Assembly (NCBI GenBank): GCA_965248335.1
Contig: CBDFIY010000003.1
Location: forward strand, 1,860,001 to 1,924,000
Source: CAKMZU01 sp965248335
GTDB lineage: Bacteria; Pseudomonadota; Gammaproteobacteria; Pseudomonadales; DT-91
Length of the DNA: 64,000 nucleotides
Direction of reading: 5' to 3'
The notes below the pieces were generated by a model. The model saw only the letters and a program-made list of their open reading frames with translations. It was not told the origin of the DNA and did not search any database. Positions within the stretch are counted from its first letter, which is position 1; the number at the start of each line of letters is the position of its first letter. The position numbers were made by a program, and so were the translations under genes. Below are positions 53,306-63,127 of this stretch, piece after piece.

Positions 53306-56300
53306 TGGCCTCTTTTCTCCATCCAGTAAGATCGCTGGATTAAATGGATTTTCTTTTCGCTTGTTGAGCAGCTATCACCTGTGCAACCAGCGACCTCTTC
53401 TTCGTTAATTTTCTCAGTACCAACAAAAATACTGACACCGTCATCGCCAATAACAGCAACAGGGGTAGGGGCTATGCCCGGTCTATCCAGTATTTGCGAA
53501 GTAAAAATAGGAGAATCGGAGATTTTCACCTGATAGAGTTTTCCAGTACCAATATCATTTCCACAAGTACTGACAGCCGAACCTGTGGGTTTAAACGTGG
53601 TAAATAAGATGGTTCTGTTAATGGTTAATGAGCGCGCTAATACTTTTTCTCCCTCATCGAGAGTAATAAACCAACCTTTATGGTTGTTATTCGGCACCCC
53701 CTTATCACTGTTACTTGCAGTATTCGATGTGGCATTAAAAAGATTACTCTCTAAGGCTGTGCTATAGCTTGATGGCGCTCTACCTACTGGGGTGCTTTTA
53801 ATCATATAAAAGCGGTTCTGGACTGTGGTTTCCAACGGATCAGGCCTGTGCCCAGTGCCCATCGCAACCGCATAATAGGTTGTACCAGAACGACCTCGTG
53901 CAATCGATACATCGGGGCCGTAATAAAAGCGCCTTGTGTTTTCTCCCGAAGTTGGCGTGCTACCCGCATCGTCGCTTGAAGGCGTTGATGTGGAAGCGAT
54001 TTTCGCAATACGTCCACCGCTTGAAAATTCAGCACTGCTAACAGCGACATCTTTACCAGCGGTGAAATCAATACGCCACACTTGCCCGCCAGTGTCGCTG
54101 GCAAAGAGTGTTTCTACATAACCATCACTGTTTCCATCGATAGCCGCAACAGCGCCTGTTATTCCATACGTCATATCCGTTAAGGTTAAATCAGCAGCGC
54201 TGCTTGAACTGGCATACCAAATTCGCTCACCTGTTTCGGCATCTACCATATAAATAGCATTACCTTTAGGGTCGTAATCGTCGTCACTGGATGGCGTGTC
54301 ATTTTGCAGAGGGTCATTACCACCACCAAAAATCATCACATGTTTAGGGGCGTTATTGATTTTAATCTTGGCGAATTTAAGCGGCGACCAAGTTTGCGCC
54401 AAGCGATCAAAATCCGGCTGATCACCAGAAATAACCCATTTAAGCTTAGGCGAAGTGCGATCAGTAATATCGAGTGCGTACACCTTATTGCCGCCACGGC
54501 GTAAGGTTATATAAAGATAAATGCGAGCACCTGTTGCTAGCGCTAATGTGCCATCGTCTTCTTGGTATTGGTGGCCGCTGCTGTTCGGCTTTATCCATGT
54601 AGAAATACTGCCATCGAGGCCGTATAACTTTGCGCCATCACCTTTATCTGCAAAATATAAACTTTGATTCGATAAAAACTCTTTAGGGACAAAACTGAAT
54701 AATTCTTGGCCTGTGGCTGTATCAATAGCATGAAGGCTTCCATCGTTAGCACCAGAAAATAGCGTGCTGATTGGTTGTTCATTAGTGCCGCCGTAGGTCA
54801 CAACAACGGGGCGATTGTGAATGCTATCTGCCATACGCCGCCTTGCATCATCAAAGCCGTTGTTGCCATTTTCATCAAAAACATCAACACCTTTCAACCA
54901 TTGTATGAGTTTACTTTGATAAGCGCTGTCTTTATTTTCAATACCGAGTTGGGCTTTTGTGGGCGCTTGACGGTCGATATTGGTTAAATCAGAGCCACCG
55001 GCAGAAATATCTTTGTAATCCTCTAAAAACGAATACAGTGTGCGGTTATTCGTCATGTGTACGCCAGCACCGCCGAGTTCGACTTGATTACCATCAGGGT
55101 CGCCGTCGGGTGTCCAGAAACTGTGACTGCTGCGCTTAAATGTGCCTTTATTAGGATCAACGGCTTCCTTGTTGTTTTTATCGACAATCACGCCATCTTT
55201 AAGGCCGTAACGTTTAATGTTGCCGTACCAGCGATCGGTTGCGCTGGGTTTAAACATACCAAAATACAGTTCATCGCGGTGCTGCATATTGTTAAACACA
55301 TTCACCGATACAGCAGGAGCGGTGAAGCTGGTGCTGCTGGATAAGATGTCGATGATAATGGCGTTGTAAGCACGTCGTAAGGCATCAGCGTCATCGGCCT
55401 GGAAGTATTTGCCGCCACCAGCTTCGGCAACCTGCCTAAGAAATGCAGCACCTGTGGTTCTAAAGCCTCCAATGGAGTAGGTTGTTACTGGCTGTTTATC
55501 GGGTAATGTTCGTGAGTTGTCCATATTATTAAGATAATAACTTACATAAGGTGCGCAATTATTTTTTCCTATTCCACACGTGTCAGGCATATTAGAAGGT
55601 AGTGTTAAGCCTGATTGCCGAATAAGGCGATTGATATGCCAATCTCTTTGGGTATCGAAGGAAGGATCGCCGTCACTGAAAACAATAATATTGTTTTTGG
55701 CACAAGCCTCTACAATCGGCGATTTGTAGATTGATCCAGTTCTTGATTCGGGCACGCTCTGTTCAACGAGTGCACCTATGTCATCCCATGTGCCGCAGCC
55801 ATCATCAAGGTTACATTCTTTATGCCCACGGCCAAAATCCCATTCTAGACCGTTATAATAAAGGTAGGCTTCCCAGAAAGATTCACTAAGAGGCGACCCG
55901 GTTTCAGGCAGTTTGTGATGAATTGCTTCGACTTTTGATTTAAATGCCTCTTTTTTGCTGCAGTCGGGAGTTGCTGTGACGTAGTTGCAGTCGATATCAT
56001 CAACGGCCTGTAGCACATGTGCACCATTGGCTAAGCGGTTTGTCATCATCATGCCCATGTTGATGCCTGAAGTGGTATCCAGTAATTTGTTGGTTTCTTC
56101 TTTGAGGACTTTTAGGCGAGTTTTAGTCTCGGAGGATATTCGTCTGCCCTTATTGTATTTAAACCAGTGCAGATAGTTGGCGGTAAAAATTGTGTAGGCT
56201 TGTGCGTAAGTATTATTCCAATCAAAGGATTTATGCTCATCATTGGTCCAAATTTGAGTTCTGCTCCAAAAAGCACCTCCCCAAGTCGTACCCCAAACAT

Positions 56301-56823
56301 CATTTTTACCTGGAAATTTTCTATCGGTTGTGCCCATTTGCCCATGCTTACCATGATCGCCTCGACATTCAACATAACCATAAGCTGCCCATGGAAGAAT
56401 TTCACGCCCCCAGTAACCAATTGATTGCCTTTGGGTAAATTGATCAGTGTAATATCCTTGGGTATCAATGACCTCAGTCATTGCTTGGCAGTGGTTGTAA
56501 TGAACGGGGAAACCTTGGGCATTGGTTAAAATGGCAGATGCATCACCATTAAAGGTTCCTGATACTTGGTATAATTTATTGTCGCTAAAGCAGATAATAC
56601 CTTTACATTCATAGTCAATTGTAGGATCAAATGGATGCTCCCAAACATCCACGTTTTTCTTCATACTGGATGATAGATCCAATAGAAATAGCACATTGGT
56701 TCGCGTAGTACTGGCTTGCGCATTGGAGGTATAAATGCTCACATCTTCTGCAAATACCTGCGTTTTTCCGGCGAATAAAGCCAGTAGAAAAAAGAGAAGG
56801 GTGCGCTTATTGATGACGTTCAT
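53302..56823 (-). CDS. pilY1: Type IV pilus tip adhesin/assembly protein PilY1
   Basis: A 1,173-residue secreted protein. It has a signal peptide (TLLFFLLALFAGKTQVFA) and an N-terminal von Willebrand A domain with MIDAS DLSSS near residue 50. The C-terminal beta-propeller has a Ca-binding loop DGNSDGYVE near residue 890. An RGD tripeptide occurs near residue 155. PilY1 caps the minor pilin complex, promotes pilus extension and mediates adhesion and surface sensing. Position between pilX and pilE is canonical. ATG 56823 is chosen; GTG 56835 is possible. Confidence 0.93.
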   Translation of the reverse strand: MNVINKRTLLFFLLALFAGKTQVFAEDVSIYTSNAQASTTRTNVLFLLDLSSSMKKNVDVWEHPFDPTIDYECKGIICFSDNKLYQVSGTFNGDASAILTNAQGFPVHYNHCQAMTEVIDTQGYYTDQFTQRQSIGYWGREILPWAAYGYVECRGDHGKHGQMGTTDRKFPGKNDVWGTTWGGAFWSRTQIWTNDEHKSFDWNNTYAQAYTIFTANYLHWFKYNKGRRISSETKTRLKVLKEETNKLLDTTSGINMGMMMTNRLANGAHVLQAVDDIDCNYVTATPDCSKKEAFKSKVEAIHHKLPETGSPLSESFWEAYLYYNGLEWDFGRGHKECNLDDGCGTWDDIGALVEQSVPESRTGSIYKSPIVEACAKNNIIVFSDGDPSFDTQRDWHINRLIRQSGLTLPSNMPDTCGIGKNNCAPYVSYYLNNMDNSRTLPDKQPVTTYSIGGFRTTGAAFLRQVAEAGGGKYFQADDADALRRAYNAIIIDILSSSTSFTAPAVSVNVFNNMQHRDELYFGMFKPSATDRWYGNIKRYGLKDGVIVDKNNKEAVDPNKGTFKRSSHSFWTPDGDPDGNQVELGGAGVHMTNNRTLYSFLEDYKDISAGGSDLTNIDRQAPTKAQLGIENKDSAYQSKLIQWLKGVDVFDENGNNGFDDARRRMADSIHNRPVVVTYGGTNEQPISTLFSGANDGSLHAIDTATGQELFSFVPKEFLSNQSLYFADKGDGAKLYGLDGSISTWIKPNSSGHQYQEDDGTLALATGARIYLYITLRRGGNKVYALDITDRTSPKLKWVISGDQPDFDRLAQTWSPLKFAKIKINNAPKHVMIFGGGNDPLQNDTPSSDDDYDPKGNAIYMVDAETGERIWYASSSSAADLTLTDMTYGITGAVAAIDGNSDGYVETLFASDTGGQVWRIDFTAGKDVAVSSAEFSSGGRIAKIASTSTPSSDDAGSTPTSGENTRRFYYGPDVSIARGRSGTTYYAVAMGTGHRPDPLETTVQNRFYMIKSTPVGRAPSSYSTALESNLFNATSNTASNSDKGVPNNNHKGWFITLDEGEKVLARSLTINRTILFTTFKPTGSAVSTCGNDIGTGKLYQVKISDSPIFTSQILDRPGIAPTPVAVIGDDGVSIFVGTEKINEEEVAGCTGDSCSTSEKKIHLIQRSYWMEKRGQ

Positions 56824-56881
56824 CGTTTTCACCACTGCCGCTTAACGGCTTATCATTGTTATGCGTGTTACTGCTTGGGTG

Positions 56882-57355
56882 TTACTGTTTTGGTGCTACA
56901 ACTGTTATGCCCAATGCTTGCTCAGATTGAGTTTGAATCTTTTTATGACCAATGGCAGAGGTCACTGACCACTGAAAGGTTTGCCCCGAAAATTCCGTTA
57001 AACTAAATCCCGGCGGCGGTGTCTTTTCGCCTAAATAATCAATCTTGAGTGTTTTTGTGATCGGGCTGTTATCTTCTAAGGGGATTTGTATCGCAGTAAT
57101 CGCTAATTTCTCGGCTGCCTTGCCTGCCTTGATGGTTTGAAATCGGCTAAAATCACCAGCTGCGGTAAAAAAATCGACCTGCGCTTCAAGCTCGCTGCGC
57201 GATTCATTAAAGACGGTGTTCATGTGCTCAAAGTGACCTGAAAGCTTTGTTTGCATGATTGAGCTTTTGGAGGTGGCCAAAACCAAAAAAGCCAGTGACG
57301 CGATACAAATGAGCGTCATCAGCAGAATAAATCCTTGTTGTTTTTGATATTGCAT
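56882..57355 (-). CDS. pilX: Type IV pilus assembly protein PilX
   Basis: A 157-residue minor pilin with a short leader and hydrophobic N-terminal helix QQGFILLMTLICIASLAFLVLA, but no Glu at position 5, as is usual for PilX. The rest is variable. It lies between pilW and pilY1 and should form part of the minor pilin priming complex. Confidence 0.85.
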   Translation of the reverse strand: MQYQKQQGFILLMTLICIASLAFLVLATSKSSIMQTKLSGHFEHMNTVFNESRSELEAQVDFFTAAGDFSRFQTIKAGKAAEKLAITAIQIPLEDNSPITKTLKIDYLGEKTPPPGFSLTEFSGQTFQWSVTSAIGHKKIQTQSEQALGITVVAPKQ

Positions 57356-57382
57356 AAACCCTCACATAAAAATAAGAAACAG

Positions 57383-58237
57383 CTATTGGCTCGCCAGCTC
57401 AATAAAAGACCCATAAACACTGTTAGGTAGCTCGATTGTTTTTCGATAGATTTGCCTGAGTTGCCTGTCATCAAAGGTCAGTGGGTTGGCATCAAGCAAC
57501 TGATATACCCTTTCTTTTTGATCAAGGCCAAAGCCATTACCTGCATTCACCAAGATCGCAATTTGCATGCTTTTTACGCGACGCCAGTCATCGACCTTTT
57601 CTAAAGCAACATATTGATTAACATTTGGGTCGAAATCGGCATTTGTATCAATGCCGTAAAGTACTTGAAGGGCATCAACGCCAAAAACCAGTGCTTGCTC
57701 TTCGGTAAAATCACCCGACCAACGATTGGTGAATGGATCAAATGGGCGACAAACCAAATCACCGTCTTTTACCCAGTAAATATTCGCTATTTCAGTATCA
57801 GCTGCATGAATTCCTCCGAGGCAATCACGCCCGTCATTTGGGGTGAAGCGAATGGCAATACGATCGCCTGCTGTCTCGGTGTGGCTGTTTTTATTGCAAG
57901 CCTGCCCCAGGTGACCTGTGGTGCTGCTTGATGGGCAGGTAACGAAAGGGATTGTTGACAGTGCGTTGTTGTAGCCAGCCATACGAATATCTTCAGCGAG
58001 CAGGTGTCCTGCAAAACGGCTAGATTGCTGTGCATTTGAGAAGCTTGATACCAAGCCAAAATTGATATTACCGGCCATAAACACATTAAAGATAAAAAGC
58101 GATGCAAGAATACCGAGCGACAAAGAGAGCATGAGCTCAATCAGCGTAAAGCCAGCGTGTCGGTGTTTTACGGAGGGAATGTTCAAGCCACGAGGAAAAT
58201 GTGTAGTGGGCAAGTGTTTTGTATCAAAGCGATTCAT
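57383..58237 (-). CDS. pilW: Type IV pilus minor pilin PilW
   Basis: A 284-residue prepilin. An unusually long leader of about 29 residues precedes the PilD site AGFTLIELMLSLSLGILAS. Typical PilW features are FAGHLLAEDIRMAGY and a large C-terminal domain with Cys residues (VTCPSSSTTGHLGQAC). The start codon overlaps the pilV stop (ATGA). A shorter leader from a later start is not available in frame near the cleavage site. Confidence 0.88.
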   Translation of the reverse strand: MNRFDTKHLPTTHFPRGLNIPSVKHRHAGFTLIELMLSLSLGILASLFIFNVFMAGNINFGLVSSFSNAQQSSRFAGHLLAEDIRMAGYNNALSTIPFVTCPSSSTTGHLGQACNKNSHTETAGDRIAIRFTPNDGRDCLGGIHAADTEIANIYWVKDGDLVCRPFDPFTNRWSGDFTEEQALVFGVDALQVLYGIDTNADFDPNVNQYVALEKVDDWRRVKSMQIAILVNAGNGFGLDQKERVYQLLDANPLTFDDRQLRQIYRKTIELPNSVYGSFIELASQ

Positions 58238-58842
58238 GGTCTGCCCGTCCAGTTGAGTTGTTTCAAATCGGGGTTATCACCCTGATCCAGCGTTCCATCA
58301 TCCATTAGCCATGAAAAACTAAGGCTAAAATTCGCGCGTGAAATATCACTCCCTTCGTTACAGTCAACGCAGCTCAATGCTAAGGTCGGTGTTCGAAAAA
58401 GGTCGAGCGGAGTAGATGATGTATCTGAGCCAGCTACCTTGGTTGGACAATTGACTTCCCATAAATCAAAAATTGCCATTTCGGCTGTTGTACAGTTCGC
58501 AGGGTCAACGCGGTTATTGCTGGTGTCAAGGTACGAAGCACATAGTTTTGCTGGGGGGGTTGTACAGTTTACGGCGGAGGCAATATAAGAGCGGTCTTTA
58601 ACGCCGCGGGGATTAACACGCATTCTATCGATGAGGTCGCCTAGCAGCCAGTTAGCTTCAGATCTCAGTGTTGCCGATTGACTAAAACGTAATGATTTGA
58701 TTTGTAATTCGCTAAAGGCAGCGAGAGCAAAACTAAATATCATCACGCTAACCATCAGCTCAACTAAGGTGACTCCTTGCTGCTTTTTGATGGTCAGTAA
58801 TTGTCTATTCTGTTTAGGCGGTGCCTGTAATGGCATAATCAT
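58234..58842 (-). CDS. pilV: Type IV pilus minor pilin PilV
   Basis: A 202-residue prepilin with cleavage site QQGVTLVELMVSVMIFSFALAAF, followed by the PilV pattern LRSEANWLLGDLIDRMRVNP. Six or more Cys residues lie in the C-terminal half. It is second in the operon after fimU and its stop overlaps the pilW start. Confidence 0.88.
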   Translation of the reverse strand: MIMPLQAPPKQNRQLLTIKKQQGVTLVELMVSVMIFSFALAAFSELQIKSLRFSQSATLRSEANWLLGDLIDRMRVNPRGVKDRSYIASAVNCTTPPAKLCASYLDTSNNRVDPANCTTAEMAIFDLWEVNCPTKVAGSDTSSTPLDLFRTPTLALSCVDCNEGSDISRANFSLSFSWLMDDGTLDQGDNPDLKQLNWTGRP

Positions 58843-58931
58843 TTTTATCTCATTATTATTTTAAGATTATTAATTGCCCTGGGTTTAGAATTAAAAATTA
58901 GTAGGCATAAAACATACAGCGTTCAGTGCAA

Positions 58932-59393
58932 TTACCTCACTATCTTTACTTGCCCAGCCGATGATAAACGAATAACGCGTGTTTGATCGGCCACCAAATC
59001 ATTTTTGATGGTAAAAGACATCGCTTGGCTACTGCTGCCAGCGTAATCAAAAGTAATGGGGGTTGCTGTTTGCGAATCAGGCACTTCCAGCACGCCTCTG
59101 AGGGCATCGCTTTGGCGGATGACTATAGGGTTGTCGGCATCGTTGGCATCAAGCGTCGTTATTGTCCAGCCATTTTGCCAATTATCATTTTTGGGGGTGA
59201 CGCTTACAGGGGTGGATCGTTTTATAGCCTCGCTACGAGCAAGCGATAAATCATCAAATAAAGCCAATGACTGGTTTTTTATCTGGGCTGATTTAACCAT
59301 TTGGGTAAAGCTTGGAACGGCAAGGGTGGCAAGTATGGCCAGTACGGCTAAAGCCACCATCAATTCAATGAGAGTGAAACCACGATAACGCAT
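58932..59393 (-). CDS. fimU: Type IV pilus minor pilin FimU (GspH/FimT family)
   Basis: A 153-residue pseudopilin-like protein with a very short leader (MRYRG) and FTLIELMVALAVLAILATLAVPSF, then the GspH/FimT core DDLSLARSEAIKRSTPVSV. It is the first gene of fimU-pilV-pilW-pilX-pilY1-pilE. The promoter should lie in the AT-rich region beyond 59394. Confidence 0.9.
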   Translation of the reverse strand: MRYRGFTLIELMVALAVLAILATLAVPSFTQMVKSAQIKNQSLALFDDLSLARSEAIKRSTPVSVTPKNDNWQNGWTITTLDANDADNPIVIRQSDALRGVLEVPDSQTATPITFDYAGSSSQAMSFTIKNDLVADQTRVIRLSSAGQVKIVR

Positions 59394-59851
59394 AATACAC
59401 CGATTTTTTTATTATTATTTTTAAATATCAACTTAAAAAACAGTTGTTTGATAAGTGGATGTGAGATTTGAGAGTACTCTATCACATTCTTTTAATGCGC
59501 CTATATTTTTATTAGCTATGTATTTGGCATGAGTTTATTGCCTTTTGATCTTTATGGCAATACTTGGGGAAATAGACAGTGAAGCAGCTCAAATATCTTA
59601 ATAAAAGTAGATGTTTAGCTGAGAGACTGTTACGCCTTGTTAAGGTTTGGATGTTGGGCAGCTACCTGTATAAAGAAGGGGGTGAAATGCATAAAGCCCA
59701 ATTATCAGGGAGTTGCCGATTACTGGATATAAACCACTTTAAAAAATAATAAATAAAAATAAAGTCATTACGGATAATTGTTTTTCAAAAGAGAATGCTC
59801 AGCAAACCGCTATCTATAATTTATTCATAACAATAAAAATGGATAGTCTGC
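59394..59851. other. Divergent intergenic region fimU / collagenase-like lipoprotein
   Basis: About 460 AT-rich bases without a gene. It should contain the pilin operon promoter and that of the lipoprotein gene. I see no repeat, hairpin or clear operator in it. Confidence 0.5.
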
Positions 59852-60820
59852 ATGTTGCGTTTTTCGCGTTTGATGGCGCTCTTATTTGTTTCTTTTATAC
59901 TTCCTTTTCTTGTCGGGTGCGCACTTAATCAAAGCGATAAAGCTAAACCTTCAGCATTGCTTGTCTCACAGCCTATAAGGTTTATAGAGAGCTCACAGTC
60001 TACAACTTTTGTACAGAATGAAGATTATGATGAGCCTGATTTTGATGGCAACTCAAAAGTCATTGAGGGTACGCAAATTAATCAAGTTATTTTACCGGTT
60101 GAGCATACCTGTAGTGATCATGTGACTATTCATGTAGCTTCTCTAACTGAGGGACAAATGGGTGAAATTTGTCAAGATATAAAAAATACCGAGGAAGAGT
60201 TCCATCAAATATTAAGTACTCATTCTCAGCCAGTCAATGATGATGTAAATGACTTAATTAACGTGTATGTGTTTGATGGCTATAAACATTATATTGATAA
60301 TGTTGCTAAGGTATCTGGGTTATCAAATAACCCGAAAGGGGGTTATTTTTATGAGGGGAACCCTTTTAATGATACAAAAAAACCTGCTGTATATTTATTT
60401 GTTAGCTCTTCCGATGTGTTCAGCGTATGGAATCTCAAGCATGAATTCACCCATTACTTGAATGCACGCTTTGTTAAATACGGCCACGTCAAAGATTCTG
60501 CTTTGTATTTGTTTTGGGAGGAGGGCTTAGCTGAGTTTATTGCTAAAAAAGAGACTAACAATTCAGCAATGACTCTCGCTAAAGGAAAAAATATTAAAAC
60601 GTTATCAGATATTTTTGATGTCACTTACGCCGATGGCAGTGATGATGTCTATCTTTGGAGCTATCTGGGTATTCGTTATCTTGTTGAAAATCAAATAGGC
60701 AGTGTTCATCAAATAATCCAAGCCTTGCGTAATGATGATGATTTGGCATTCAGGCTGACGCTAAAAACAGTGGCCGAGTCACAAGATAACGATTTTCAAC
60801 TGTGGCTAAAAAGTTTGTAG
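59852..60820 (+). CDS. Collagenase-like (M9) zinc metalloprotease lipoprotein
   Basis: A 322-residue lipoprotein with signal and lipobox LVGC. The catalytic part resembles the peptidase half of M9 collagenases. HEFTH (H197-E198-x-x-H201) is followed about 25 residues later by WEEGLAEFI supplying the third ligand. YVFDGYKHY and KGGYFYEGNP precede it, as in the M9 fold. The M9 N-terminal activator domain and PKD/collagen-binding domains are absent, so it is a stripped-down membrane-anchored form. The substrate is unlikely to be assumed collagen. Confidence 0.78.
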   Translation: MLRFSRLMALLFVSFILPFLVGCALNQSDKAKPSALLVSQPIRFIESSQSTTFVQNEDYDEPDFDGNSKVIEGTQINQVILPVEHTCSDHVTIHVASLTEGQMGEICQDIKNTEEEFHQILSTHSQPVNDDVNDLINVYVFDGYKHYIDNVAKVSGLSNNPKGGYFYEGNPFNDTKKPAVYLFVSSSDVFSVWNLKHEFTHYLNARFVKYGHVKDSALYLFWEEGLAEFIAKKETNNSAMTLAKGKNIKTLSDIFDVTYADGSDDVYLWSYLGIRYLVENQIGSVHQIIQALRNDDDLAFRLTLKTVAESQDNDFQLWLKSL

Positions 60821-60834
60821 GATGATTACTTGGG

Positions 60835-61833
60835 TTATCCACCGGTTACATTCATAAATCGAATCACTTGTTTTTCGCTGGATTTATTATCAAATTCATG
60901 GGATTTTGGTTTGTCTTGCATGGCAGTAAGAATAGCGTTTTTGACGGATTCAAGTGGCTTGTTTGATGTTTGAATAATGTGCCTTAGGTTGACGGATGCG
61001 TTGTTTCCAAGGCAAAGGATCAGCTGGCCATCACGCGTGACGCGAACGCGATTGCATAAGTGGCAAAAATTTTGGCTGTGAGGTGAAATAAAACCGATTT
61101 CCGTTTTCGACCCATCCAATAGGTAATAATCAGCCGGCCCTGCTTGTTTTTTATTTCTGATCAGTTTAGTTAAGCCAAACGACTGTTGAATCTGCTGTTT
61201 GATGGTTTCGCTTGAAATCTGCCTGTCTGCACGCTCGATGCTGCTTATCGCGCCGAGGGGCATTTCTTCGATAAAGGCAATATGGATACCCTTTTTTTTG
61301 GCAAGCTCAACCATGGGGAGGAGTTCTTGGTCGTTAATGCCTGTCATGGCAACCACGTTGAGTCTTATTCGAGGTATACCTAAATGACATGCGAGATCTA
61401 TTCCGTTAAGAACATTTTCAAGCATTGCTGGCTTTTGCCGTGTAATTTTGGTGAAAGTGGCTGGGTCTAAGCTATCTAGAGAGATATTTAACTGAGTGAC
61501 CTTGCTGGCGGTAAGTGCTTGTTGGTGTTCTTTTATTTTGGAGGCATTGGTTGTGATGGCGATGTTTTCAAGCCCGTCAATCTGATTTAGCTCGCCAATG
61601 AATTGAGCAAAATCAGGGTGAATCATTGGCTCACCACCCGTTAGGCGGATTTTTTTGACACCCAGATCAACAAAGGCGTTGGCAACTATGGATAGTTCTT
61701 TAAGGCTTAAGTTATCTTTGCGTGGGCTGAAGGTCATTTTTTCAGGCATGCAATAGGTGCAGCGAAAATTGCACCGATCGGTTAGCGAAAGTCTTAAGTA
61801 GGTAACTTGTCGTCCAAATGAATCAATAAGCAT
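60835..61833 (-). CDS. moaA: GTP 3',8-cyclase MoaA (molybdenum cofactor synthesis)
   Basis: A 332-residue radical-SAM enzyme. The first cluster motif is CNFRCTYC near residue 18, and the C-terminal second cluster reads CHLCNRVRVTRDGQLILC. The essential terminal GG is present (VTGG). It converts GTP to the cyclic precursor for molybdopterin with MoaC, which is not in the window. It is convergent with the lipoprotein gene, 14 bases away. Confidence 0.96.
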   Translation of the reverse strand: MLIDSFGRQVTYLRLSLTDRCNFRCTYCMPEKMTFSPRKDNLSLKELSIVANAFVDLGVKKIRLTGGEPMIHPDFAQFIGELNQIDGLENIAITTNASKIKEHQQALTASKVTQLNISLDSLDPATFTKITRQKPAMLENVLNGIDLACHLGIPRIRLNVVAMTGINDQELLPMVELAKKKGIHIAFIEEMPLGAISSIERADRQISSETIKQQIQQSFGLTKLIRNKKQAGPADYYLLDGSKTEIGFISPHSQNFCHLCNRVRVTRDGQLILCLGNNASVNLRHIIQTSNKPLESVKNAILTAMQDKPKSHEFDNKSSEKQVIRFMNVTGG

Positions 61834-61912
61834 ATTTAATGAGCCAAGTAACGTTGTTTACGACTGTATCATAACTTTATAAAGCAAGAAGCGTGCAAAG
61901 TCTCAAGGTCCT

Positions 61913-63127
61913 TCAAAATTTAGTTGTTTGCAGGAAGTGGCCGAGTCGCTCAATCGCATACTGCAGGTCATCAGGTTGTGGCAAAAAGACGATTCTAAAG
62001 TGTTGCTTGTCGGCAATATTAAAGGCTGAGCCTTGAACGAGAAGAATTTTTTCCTCGGTCAGAAAATCTAAAATTAACTTTTCATCGTTTTTGATTGGGT
62101 AACGTTTCGGATCAAGCTTGGGGAAGAGGTAAATGCTTCCCATGGGCTTCACGCAGCTAACACCCGGTATCGACGTGAGTAGCTGGTAGCCTATATCGCG
62201 TTGCTCGAATAATCTTCCGTTAGGAAGAACCAAGTCGTTGATGCTCTGATAGCCGCCGAGCGCCGTCTGTATGGCGATTTGTGCGGGAACATTGGAGCAC
62301 AGACGCATGGAGGAGAGCATGTTAAAGCCCTCGATGTAGCTTTTTGCATCCTTACGATTTCCGGAGAAAACTATCCAGCCAGACCTGAAGCCTGCCAAGC
62401 GATAAGCTTTGGATAAACCGTTAAATGTTACGCATAGCGTATCTTTAATCAGTGATGCCATGTGGTGGTGTACGGCATCCTCATAGAGGATCTTGTCATA
62501 GATTTCATCGGAAAAAACGACAAGGTTATGTGCTTCGGCAAGCTCTGCGATTTGCTTCAAAATATCTAAGTGATAAACAGACCCTGTGGGGTTGTTAGGG
62601 TTTATCACCACGATAGCTTTTGTTTTGTCGGTGATCTTGGATTTAATGTCAGCGATGTCGGGAAACCAGCTCGATTGTTCGTCGCAATGATAATGAACCG
62701 CCTTGCCGCCCGCTAAATTTACGGCTGCTGTCCATAGCGGGTAGTCGGGTGAGGGAATGAGTACTTCATCGCCGTTATTAAGGAGTGCTTGTGTCGCCAT
62801 GACAATAAGTTCGCTCGCACCATTGCCAAGGGTAATATCATCAACATCGATATCAAGTAATCCCCTGAGTTGGTAATTTTGCACAATGGCTTTGCGTGCA
62901 CTAAAGATACCCTTCGATTCACTATAGCCTTCAGCTAAGCTGAGGTTTCTTATTACATCCTGAATGATCTCATCGGGCGCGCTAAAGCCAAAGGGGGCTG
63001 GGTTACCGATGTTAAGTTTAATGACACGATGTCCTTCCTCCTCGAGTTTCATGGCTTTATCGAGCACGGGGCCACGAATGTCGTAGCAGACATCGGATAA
63101 CTTGTTGGATTTAATAAGAGGCTTCAT
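61913..63127 (-). CDS. alaA: Alanine aminotransferase AlaA
   Basis: A 404-residue class I PLP aminotransferase closely resembling E. coli AlaA (LSDVCYDIRGPVLDKA, KLNIGNPAPFGF, NPNNPTGSVY, DEIYDKILYEDA). The PLP Lys is in GLSKAYRLAGFR near residue 240. It makes alanine from pyruvate and glutamate. alaA beside msrB is a common gammaproteobacterial arrangement. Confidence 0.95.
   Translation of the reverse strand: MKPLIKSNKLSDVCYDIRGPVLDKAMKLEEEGHRVIKLNIGNPAPFGFSAPDEIIQDVIRNLSLAEGYSESKGIFSARKAIVQNYQLRGLLDIDVDDITLGNGASELIVMATQALLNNGDEVLIPSPDYPLWTAAVNLAGGKAVHYHCDEQSSWFPDIADIKSKITDKTKAIVVINPNNPTGSVYHLDILKQIAELAEAHNLVVFSDEIYDKILYEDAVHHHMASLIKDTLCVTFNGLSKAYRLAGFRSGWIVFSGNRKDAKSYIEGFNMLSSMRLCSNVPAQIAIQTALGGYQSINDLVLPNGRLFEQRDIGYQLLTSIPGVSCVKPMGSIYLFPKLDPKRYPIKNDEKLILDFLTEEKILLVQGSAFNIADKQHFRIVFLPQPDDLQYAIERLGHFLQTTKF

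Noticed and set aside
56882..57355. PilX lacking Glu5 as a possible defect
   Set aside because: PilX proteins commonly lack that Glu; position and size fit a normal gene.
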